From Aotearoamyces nothofagi (lineage: Eukaryota > Ascomycota > Leotiomycetes > Leotiales > Tympanidaceae): DNA of 64,000 nt. This document shows positions 55,826 through 64,000 of the stretch, piece after piece. The position numbers were made by a program, and so were the translations under genes. The notes beneath the pieces are model-generated. The model made no database searches. It was given only the letters and a program-made list of their open reading frames with translations, and was not told the origin of the DNA. The stretch covers positions 1,240,001 through 1,304,000 of the forward strand of contig JADDTR010000003.1 of NCBI GenBank assembly GCA_015345905.1, written 5' to 3'. Numbering within the stretch: position 1 is the first letter of the stretch; each line of letters opens with the position of its first letter.

Positions 55826-57172
55826 TCATTTGACCATCTTCCATCCCTCTGCGCTAAGTATACCGCCATCGTCAGCTGCCGGATCAATAGCCCATTTCCT
55901 TAAACCTAATACATCCAAATCACTTCTCCATCCAGCTTCCCACATCTCAATACCCGTCCACGCAATCATAGCCGCATTGTCAGTGCAAAGGTTCGGCGGT
56001 GGAAATATCAATACCATATTTTTGTAGCCCCATTTGTCTAGTATCGACCGTATCACATGTTTTAGATACTGATTTGATGCGACTCCTCCCGAGACTACGA
56101 GAGTATTTACTTTATCCATTTCTGAGCCTCTCAAGCCAATGAGTATACGAGACGCTAGATGCTCAAAAGTAATACGCATGGATTCGCGCGCAAGCACACG
56201 TCTTTCGGAGACAGGCATATCTGGTTTGGATTCCACTATTCGCTTCACTGAGCTTCCCAACCCAGAGAAGGAAAACTCCATGGAGTTGACTTTCGCACCC
56301 GATTGAGTCTGCGAGAGTGGGGGAGTAAGCGCCCATCCATGTCCTGTCTCCTTAACCTTGATTTGTTCTGCTTTTGTCGCAGGCGGAGTGTAGTTATAGT
56401 CGGCCTGTCCTTTCGGAAAGGCAAAGGATTCAAGTAATCGTCCATACATGACATTCGCACCAGCGTCCAGAATTGAAGATGGGAGGATATCTCTTGCACA
56501 CTTATCAATAACATCACCAATGGCAATATCATTCGTCTTGGCTAGGATCCGGTGATCGCACAGAGCTCTAGAATGCACGAGCATAGTGTGTCCACCAGAC
56601 ACTAGTAGCGACAGGAATGGAAACTCTGGATCTGGCAACGAAGTGGATCCATCATTCTCAAGTGAGGATACGAGACGAGGTGTCAACGCATGGGCCTGCA
56701 TATGGTTGACTGCCACCAGAGGGATCTGCCATGCCACAGCTAGACCTTTTGCTGTATCGAGGCCTGTAGTCAAACTCGGCCGCATACCAGGCCCTCTTGT
56801 AACAGTCACAAAGTCTGGCTTCTTCCGAAGCTCAGCACCATGATCATGATTAATGATCACGGCTTTGCTGAGATGTGCTATGTCGGGCTGTTGAACAGGC
56901 AGGCTCCGTAAAGCGGTATTAACGAGGCTGGCAAGGTGCCTTTGATGCGATTCGTGAGCTACGAGTGGATGTACGCCCTGGAAGGCACGATTATCGGAAG
57001 TGATCTTTGAGTGAAAATGTAGAGTACTCTTTTGCTGATGCTTTTCGAGGATGGCGACGCTCGTATCGTCGCAGGAGGTCTCTATCGCGAGGGTCAGTAT
57101 AGTACGGCGTTGCGAGCAGAGCGCTTGCGGTAGACATCGAGTCTGCCTGATGAGAAGGCATCCTGATCTCAT
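55826..57172 (-). CDS. QRI7: Mitochondrial tRNA N6-threonylcarbamoyladenosine synthase
   Basis: A single exon of 448 residues from ATG at 57172. The frame is open for 62 more codons upstream but without an ATG, so this start is chosen; it gives MRSGCLLIRQTRCLPQALCS, an Arg-rich, acid-free presequence fitting mitochondrial import. The Kae1/TsaD/Qri7 fold is clear: LAIETSCDDTSVAIL, the metal-binding HMQAH (as in VNHMQAHAL), LLVSGGHTMLV, and VVSGGVASNQYL for ATP binding, with CTDNAAMIAW at the end. The enzyme transfers threonylcarbamoyl to A37 of ANN-decoding mitochondrial tRNAs. One insertion (AVIINHDHGAELRKKPD) sits before DFVTVTRGPG. The presence of the presequence separates it from cytosolic Kae1. 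Confidence 0.93.
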   Translation of the reverse strand: MRSGCLLIRQTRCLPQALCSQRRTILTLAIETSCDDTSVAILEKHQQKSTLHFHSKITSDNRAFQGVHPLVAHESHQRHLASLVNTALRSLPVQQPDIAHLSKAVIINHDHGAELRKKPDFVTVTRGPGMRPSLTTGLDTAKGLAVAWQIPLVAVNHMQAHALTPRLVSSLENDGSTSLPDPEFPFLSLLVSGGHTMLVHSRALCDHRILAKTNDIAIGDVIDKCARDILPSSILDAGANVMYGRLLESFAFPKGQADYNYTPPATKAEQIKVKETGHGWALTPPLSQTQSGAKVNSMEFSFSGLGSSVKRIVESKPDMPVSERRVLARESMRITFEHLASRILIGLRGSEMDKVNTLVVSGGVASNQYLKHVIRSILDKWGYKNMVLIFPPPNLCTDNAAMIAWTGIEMWEAGWRSDLDVLGLRKWAIDPAADDGGILSAEGWKMVK

Positions 57173-57766
57173 CAGGCCTGGTGAATCTGCCGTTGGGAAA
57201 GAGTTTGCGACGGCGAGGACGATGCCAGACTTCTGAAGTGACGGAGGTTGAGCTTCAGGAACTATGCTACAAACGGCAAGGCTTGGACAGCTTGATCCTT
57301 GATTCGCATCATCGACAGAATCCACCAATTCCACGCGAGCGGTGAGTCGCTTGGCCACATACAGCTTGGATATGAACAGTCCAGTTCAGCAATCACCGTC
57401 GGTGGCTGGCTGGCGCATGCTCTGTTTACGATTCGGCTTGGAAAGGCACTATGTAGACGTCATTCAGCAACCGCAAACAAACCAGCATCTTCTTTAATTG
57501 CAAATTTGCTATACATCGTTAATCAGTACTATAAGACTATGCATTTCTATTCTATATTAGCATTTGAGAAGTGTCCGTGTTAATAGTATGCGTCAGATAG
57601 TAAGTAATTGGCAAATAGTCCTGTAAGCTTGTGAAGTTGTGAGGGACCTAATACGTACATTGAAAAGGCAATCGCGATAGGTCTCATGCATCATACATTC
57701 CTGGATATGCTAGTTATCCTAGTTTTCCGACTGCAAAGAGACAAACTTTAGCAATATCCCAGCTTC
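57173..57766. promoter_or_regulatory. Divergent promoter region, QRI7 / DUF3292 gene
   Basis: Upstream DNA shared by two divergent genes. The first 186 bp remain open in the QRI7 frame but lack ATG. Confidence 0.45.
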
Positions 57767-59972
57767 ATGAATTCTAGGGCTTCATCCTGGGAGATGGCTC
57801 ATAGCAATCATGATTACAAGGCTGACAAAGCCTCTATTGATGGCCGTCCGTCCAAGCGCGAGAGGCTTAAGAATTTGGCTGGCAGGACGAAGGCTAGAAC
57901 CAAGACACTCTTGAACACGGACCACGATGAAGGAGATCGGTCTCCAGACGAAGCGGTGCTTGAGGAGCTCCAAGACAACCCAGCTTTCAATCCAGCCAAG
58001 TTCCGCAACAGGCCAAAAACGAGTGCTTCTGGAGCTGCCGAAAAGGTCATTAATGTGGTCCAAGCCACGGCAGGATTTATCATAAATCCTAAAAAGTCTA
58101 TGAAGGCTCGGGCGACTGAGACAACGGCTGGGAAGGTTGCTGATGCGAGGCACGATGCTTCTGCAGAGGCAGACCTACATTACATAGATGCATACGATAG
58201 GATGTTGCGTGCAGAAAGCTCAAGGTCGGGACACGATGACGAAGAAACCGCTGCTAATAAATACGATGTCGTTAAGGACCGAAGAAATTCAGTTCTGAGG
58301 TTAGAGGAGAAAAAGCTTAGCATGGGAGTTGCCTGGATAACAGACAGACACATGGAGCGTGTCATGGTTGTTGAGAAGGAATCTGGGAGATTTCCAGATG
58401 ATAGTTTCTTCGAGAGAAAAGACGACTGTGGTGAAACCGAGTTTCGATGGGAGAAATATCTTGGATACGTGAGTGACTATAGGTAGGAGAGGTTAGGAAG
58501 ATGTGCTAATTCAAGCCAGTATTTATTACACAGGACCAATCGGTTTACAGCTCAATATATTGACCATTTTGATGAGCCTCCTTTTAGCTTGGATACCCTA
58601 CGGAGACATGTCGAGCGTCTGATAGTAGTCAGCGATCCTATACAGACGGCCATCTTCAGTGCAGTGCGTATATTCCGATGGGAAGATCCTTGGGAGACTG
58701 GAAAATGGATGGGATTATATTTCACTTTATGGTATTTCTCTCAAATAATGGCATTTTTTGTAAGTCTCTCTTGCTCAAATGCAACTCATCCTGACGATAG
58801 CAGTACGGATATATATGTTATCACGTTGTAAAGAATTACTACTATCCACACTCAACGGACGATATTCGATCATCAATTTCACGTACTGTAGATCGTGGAG
58901 CAACAGCATTTAAAGTTGCCGAATTAATTGATAAGCACGGAGATAGGGATTGGCTCGGGCCTTTGATTGAGGATGTAGGTTCCTCTCCTGCTTGTATGCC
59001 AACTGATGCTCATTCCTAGATCAGCTTGGCCCATTTATACAAATGCAGATCAGTGATGCAACGAACTTGCTAGAAAAATTCCACAAGTAGGTTGGATTGT
59101 CTTACTATTTTTGAAAGACTACTACTAATACCTGAAGCTTCTCTCATTGGAGGTCTCCAGCCAAAACACGGGATAGTCTATTTCTCCTATTTTCCTTCGC
59201 CTTGTTCTGTCTCACGACATCTACTGAATTCTTTCTCAAGACTCTCTACTTGCTAGTAGGCCTGGCATTATTTTTTTCTTTTCCTATTGCGACAAACTAT
59301 CCCAGATACCGACTTATAGTATCGCCTCTCACGTGGATATTTTGTGACGTTCCAAATCATGCAGAATGGAGTATCCAATACCTCCAAGAGCACTCAACTG
59401 CAGCAATGGCTATCCTTGAAGCTAAGGAGAAAGATGTTGTTTCGAATGAACGGGCCGAATATAGACCTACGGAATATTCGTCACATAAGGAGACTGTTCC
59501 CGAGATTAATATAGACCAAGGCAGTGAATCCGACGATTCTTTCGCAACTGCAAAAAGTACCATAATGCCTCCAAACACTAAATTGCTCTCATTCCGTTGC
59601 ACGCATAAACGTTCAGTAGGAAAGTTTAGCGTCACAACAAGAGGGGTGCGCTTCGAGTCGACACTTTCCCACAATATTAATACTGCTTCCTCTAGCGCCG
59701 ACTTCTTTCATCCTTTCTCCCATATACAAGAAATGCGCAAGCGGAATTCGACCACAAGTGGCTTCCTAACCTTGTCAAAAATAGCGACCGACTTACAGAT
59801 GCTAGAGCTATGTATTCGAGATACGGCGGGCTTGAAGAATCGCACCATGGGCGACGAGGTGAAAACAGAAAACATCCTGTTGGGGAATATGAGCGGCAGA
59901 GATAAGGCTTTCAATATGATTTTGGGCTTCAGTGGGCTTAAATGGCAGAATTTACAGGCTGGATGGGATTGA
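57767..59972 (+). CDS. DUF3292-family membrane protein
   Basis: Five exons join in phase, 57767-58468, 58520-58759, 58804-58978, 59020-59086 and 59153-59972, giving 667 residues. A hydrophilic N-terminus with KRERLKNLAGRTKARTKTLL is followed by a conserved region, then hydrophobic spans around WMGLYFTLWYFSQIMAFFYG (about 295-315) and LFLLFSFALFCLTTS with LYLLVGLALFFSFPIA (about 400-440). After these come VPNHAEWSIQYLQEHS and a C-terminal domain containing TKLLSFRCTHKRSVGKFSV, which looks GRAM/PH-like. This is the architecture of the Pezizomycotina family DUF3292. A membrane-contact or lipid-related role is a guess from the GRAM-like end. A second ATG at residue 10 (MAHSNHDYK) could also be the start. 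Confidence 0.8.
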
Positions 59973-61481
59973 TAACATTTGATATGTCCCTCCAAAGCGG
60001 AAGCGGAACATTAGGCTAGAGATAATTGTGTCTCGTTCTAGATGATGATGCATGATAGATTCTCATCGGCAGCAGACGAACAAGGACTTGATCAACCGCA
60101 TGAAGGCCAGAACACCCACACGGAACAGGAACATGGTGGTGTCTCGGCGTACGGTCCCCAGTCTTCCTCCAACGGAGGACAACTTCCCACCCACATATCA
60201 CCTCCCAGGGAGCTCCCAGGGGGCTTGTCCACGAAATAAGATTGATTGCGTTCAACCTAGCCATACAGTCTTATCAACAGATATATCGGAAAACCCAATG
60301 CGCGGTTGCGCGTTGAATCCTACGACGAACCACGGGCCGTGCCGCATTGCCGCGTTAGAATTCGTGATGGCTTTGGGATCTCGGCATCGCCGCTCTCTCT
60401 GCATGTGACCCTGTACGTGACTTGAGCCGCCTCTGTCCCCTCATGACCTCCTTCTCCCCTATCAGCTCTTGCTAAAGCACGAGTGGAAGTGCCACCTTTT
60501 CCAGCCTGCATAATTCTGACAACCAGCCAACACCACATACAAGGAGGTGGGGAGGCGGCGAGGCCCAAGGTACATGGCGTTCCTTGGGCTAAGACGGAAC
60601 ATGCGAGTAATGCTGCACCATCGCAGGTGTGTCTATTTGCTGAACGAGTATCTGCCGCGCTGTCCCAGCCCATTATTGGTTGAATGGTAGCTCAGGCGGC
60701 GAGCCCTGCAAGTGCGGATGGATTTGGGAAAGCTTGGAAAGGAGTGTGGAAGCCAGCTCGCGTCAATCGCAGAGAACGTAAGGCTCGCAAAATCTAATCT
60801 GGAGACCACTCAGTGATGCTGTTGGCCTCTATTCAACATGGTCTGCATACATTAGGAACCCCTTTCAGACCGATACTCGTCTTGCACGTCTCTTGTAGGC
60901 TGTCTAGTCGGCCTCTGCATTCCGGCCGTCCGAAGAAGAGGAAATGTTTCCACCCGGTAACCAAGGAGGGGCGGCTGCGCGAGTCCTGAATCTGATTTGC
61001 CTGGAGCCAAGATAGCCAGCACAAGACTTGAGGCTGCTAGCACCCCTTGAACTTACCGCCATTATGCAAAAGAGCAAGGACTTGATCTGGTGACCGGTAT
61101 TGGGCACAAGTCACAGTATCGGTCAACTAAAATGGACAGGACACGGGAATGAAGATAGGATCTGCTACTCTTCAGTACTCCTGATGTCTCCTCTGACGAC
61201 ACAGAAGATCAATCTTATCAACGGGGCAACTGCCAAATGGCCAATAGTCAAGATATTTAGAACCGGTGAAGATTGCCTGCTTACCCGGCAGGGGATGATG
61301 CTGCCGAACGGCGACATTGCGTATGTAGCGGCTCTGCAAAGATGTAACCATAAGAAGGAGATTAATGCCAGCCATACTGTAACCGTTCAAATAAACGTTA
61401 TATGTGGGACGTCTTACATGGTCAAGGCAGTCTGCGCCATCTGTGTACTTTGACCGCTCACAGCTCGAAAGCCGGCCGGTA
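59973..61481. other. Intergenic between DUF3292 gene and Zn2Cys6 gene
   Basis: 1.5 kb without a supported gene; several 60-120 codon frames lack domains. The last few hundred bases should hold the promoter of the regulator. Confidence 0.45.
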
Positions 61482-64000
61482 ATGGCGTACTCTAAAAGGG
61501 GATACGACGAGTTCGCTAGTGACGTCCCTCCAAGTCGTTATCCAGCCCGTCATCCGAACCATCTCGTTGATCCTCTCATTGTAACAACTGATCCTACCGG
61601 TCTGCAGCGCATGTCGATGTGCCCCAAGTCCCGCTTCAATGCTTTCCAACAGCAGCAGCCGACCGGATCGCAGCCATTCGACTCTCACACTACGGACTCT
61701 GCCTTCTATAACCATCTGCCCTCCGCTGTTCCTAGGAACCTTTCTAATCAACGTCTTGGATTTTCTCACGTAAGGAACAACACACTTGTGCCGTCAGTAC
61801 CATCTATTAATGCTTACGGGCCAACTCGGGGTGCGAATCTCTCTTCTCCTTTATACAATAAACTGGCCTGCGAACAACCTGCCATGACTAGAAGACATCC
61901 TGAACCGATATCACGGGCATCTGTTGCCACTGGATCAACATCAACTTTATACCAGGTTATAGATATTCCGTCCAGGACAATGGCGGACGTCTCTTCAGCC
62001 ACATTCCAGCAGCGCTACAACTCGTCTCGAGATCATTCTCAGCAACACGAGTTGCCCTCTAGCATCAATAATGGAAACTCGTTGGAGAACATGATAGACA
62101 CAAATAGAATGACAGCAATGCCATACTCAACTGGTAAAGGAATGGCAACATCTGCAGAAAATATACATATTGACTTCAACTAGGAAGCGAGAATTACACT
62201 TGGATCCAACCACTATCTCGTGATATTGAGTCTCCTATCATGCCTCTCCTACCTTCTAATGGAACAATACCTCGCGGTTCCATAGATTTTGGTAGAGATG
62301 AGCAAATATTTTCCGATACATCGTGGTCGAATGTGGGGGACGAACAACAATCCTTGGACTTCTCCTCTTATGGAGATGTATTTTTATCTGCCACAGAAGC
62401 TGATATGTCCGGTGAACTCTCAGATATACATGAAAACCACTCGGCCATCTTACCTCAAGAGAGCCAACACCTTCACAATACACCCTGTATGCCTAGTATG
62501 ACTGGCATAGACTCTCTTGGTGTACACGGACAGTTTGATATGGTTCTTAGCAGTCATTTCGACACAAAGAACCGAAACCAACCTGCTGTAGACCTAACTA
62601 CCTCCTTGGACAGCAATGGACCTTGGAACGAGTTTCTAAATCCCCCATCGACCAATATCAACCCATATGGATACAATTATATCGGGCCTAATTCCATGAG
62701 CCATCAGCCGCATGCTTCTAGTATGCCACATCGCATGGTAAACTTGGACCCTTGGTCTCATATCAATATTGCCGACAACCAAGGAGACACTAGGCACACA
62801 GGATTTGGTACTTTTCCTCAACGCGTCTTCGGTAGCTCTGTTTCACAGATAGCGGAGCTGGATAATCACAATGACATGACCTCTCATGAACAACTAGATT
62901 CAATTTCTCTAAGCCAATATCCATGTGACTCGGTACATTCGGAAGAGTCAATACCGGGATCGACTCCAGAGGGGTGGACGAATGTAACTGTGGTATCTGG
63001 CACCACGGTACAAGCACCGACAAAGGATACCGATCGAAAGGGATGTCGCAAAGGTCCTCTTGTAGAGCAACAAAGACTGCATGCTTCTGATATGAGGATT
63101 CTTGGAAATTGTTTACCTTGCAGGCTTGCAAAGAAAACTGTAAGTATTCCCAAACCGCCACATTTAAAATACTCACTCTCTAGTGTTCTGGTGGCCATAT
63201 TTGCGATCCTTGCAAGCGTGCAAAGAAACCTGTAAGTATTCCCAAACCGTAACATTTGAAATACTCATTCTCTAGTGTTTTAGTGGCCCTATATGTGATC
63301 CTTGGCCCCTAGCAGTAACCAAAATCTGTATAAGGGATAGACTTCCAGATCATACATCGTTATTCTTTCCAGGTACCTCGAACACAGTGTTATCGATAGC
63401 ATCGAGTGCTAGCTAATTATTCAAAGAGCCGCTAGTTGCAAACCTTGAGACGTCATCCATCAAGGAAGCTTTTGCCGGATGTATCTGGACTGACAATGGT
63501 ATGAAACTTGGATTCGATATCGGAAAGGGGTCGTTTCCTATTTCTGTGGTGGCCTATGAGTTCCAACCGCAAGACCATTCATCACTGGGTCTACGGTATC
63601 TTACAAACAATAAAGATGGTAACCATAGAAAAAGTATCACTCTCCATCAGGGGCCACCTCTAGGGATGCGGGATGCCAGTCCAGAAGATCTCCGATCCAA
63701 GTGCATAGCTTTCATCAGCTCCACTGTCAATCAGCAATGTGAACTAAAACTGCCCCTGTCAAGTGGCAAGTTTCAAGTTTCTTCCAAAATCTTCAAGGCT
63801 ATTTCTGTATACTATAAGAAAGTATTACATGAAGAAGAGGCGAGTACTGTTACTTAACTTCTGGGGGCCTACTAACTTCCATAGGCTGGGTTGATCGGAG
63901 AGGCTATGGAACTCAACGCAATAGGCTTGATTATGAGCCGCGTTATAACTCTCACACCCTCCTCAATCAAGACCGTCTCAAGCCGCCTCGTATCATCGAA
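61482..64000 (+). CDS. Zn2Cys6 transcription regulator with internal zinc cluster (3' end outside window)
   Basis: Six exons are seen: 61482-62133, 62184-63139, 63184-63231, 63276-63372, 63427-63839 and 63885 to the edge, all in phase. About 530 residues of Gln/Ser/Asn/Pro-rich low-complexity sequence precede the zinc cluster, unlike classical Gal4-type proteins with an N-terminal cluster. The cluster spans three exons: CLPCRLAKKT, CSGGHICDPCKRAKKP, CFSGPI, giving exactly C-x2-C-x6-C-x5-C-x2-C-x6-C. A conserved downstream part follows (CIRDRLPDHTSLFFP, then WTDNGMKLGFDIGKGSF and a helical LIGEAMELNAIGLIMSR). The in-frame stop near 63413 lies inside a 54-nt intron (63373-63426). The last intron (63840-63884) seems to have a GC donor with a TACTAAC branch. 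Target genes unknown. Confidence 0.8.
63116..63305 (+). repeat. 92-bp tandem repeat spanning zinc knuckle and intron
   Basis: Copy A starts at 63116, copy B at 63208, and a weaker third copy at 63300, an exact 92-bp period. Each unit holds a CxPC..AKK codon block, a 44-nt intron (63140-63183 and 63232-63275, about 40 of 44 bases identical) and the start of the next exon (about 23 of 28 identical). Confidence 0.85.

Noticed and set aside
57173-57358. N-terminal extension of QRI7 by 62 codons
   Set aside because: The frame is open but starts at GTG and has no ATG; the ATG at 57172 gives a good mitochondrial presequence.
63405-63426. In-frame stop in the Zn2Cys6 gene suggesting a broken gene
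   Set aside because: It lies in a 54-nt interval with GTACCT donor, CTAAT branch and AAAG acceptor whose removal keeps the frame.
1-64000. tRNA/rRNA genes, CRISPR arrays, intact transposons
   Set aside because: No A/B-box pairs, rRNA blocks, regularly spaced repeats or transposase/reverse-transcriptase domains were recognised by eye on either strand; a covariance-model or profile search was not possible here.

Overview
This is nuclear DNA from a filamentous ascomycete (Pezizomycotina). Genes are dense, on both strands, and mostly broken by 40-100 nt introns with GTAAGT-like donors and CTAAC/CTGAC branch sites. Several families are typical of filamentous ascomycetes (eisosome core protein, RCR protein, fibroin-3-related protein, secreted tyrosinase, DUF3292, a class C ABC transporter with many introns). 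The style looks like Leotiomycetes, but I cannot prove the class from sequence alone. Exon joins given here were chosen by reading-frame phase, splice signals and family alignment from memory; none was tested with RNA.

Layout. 0-5 kb: 5' end of U2AF small subunit, a prenylated-looking DUF4185 protein with two ~500 nt introns, and a Cys/Met-metabolism PLP enzyme. 5-12 kb: a MutL homologue (MLH2/PMS1 type) divergent from valyl-tRNA synthetase, whose 5' leader encodes a mitochondrial-presequence-like extension without an ATG. 13-17 kb: an ACS-family MFS permease and the decayed remains of an NB-ARC/TPR gene. 17-23 kb: microsatellite-rich DNA upstream of a large conserved fungal protein. 24-26 kb: secreted tyrosinase. 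27-33 kb: RNA polymerase I second-largest subunit divergent from ARL8. 34-37 kb: two consecutive single-pass membrane proteins with long Pro/Gln/Tyr-rich tails (RCR-like and fibroin-3-related). 39-43 kb: a small basic protein, an eisosome protein whose start codon is split by an intron, and proteasome beta5. 43-50 kb: a GC-rich coiled-coil ORF and a 15-exon ABC-C transporter. 51-55 kb: a GH79 glycosidase and a coiled-coil protein. 56-60 kb: mitochondrial tRNA t6A synthase QRI7 divergent from a DUF3292 membrane protein. 61.5 kb to the end: a Zn2Cys6 regulator, cut by the window edge.

Most genes are unrelated housekeeping or surface functions; I see no biosynthetic cluster. The most interesting structure is in the last gene: the two halves of its zinc cluster are encoded by a 92-bp tandem DNA repeat that also carries a copy of the same intron. 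Other points of note are the ACG/non-AUG extension of valyl-tRNA synthetase, a family of GTCA-N5-TGAC palindromes packed into one long intron (with an 18-bp exact match 21 kb away), a Ras-like CaaX tail on a DUF4185 protein, and three introns that appear to use GC donors.
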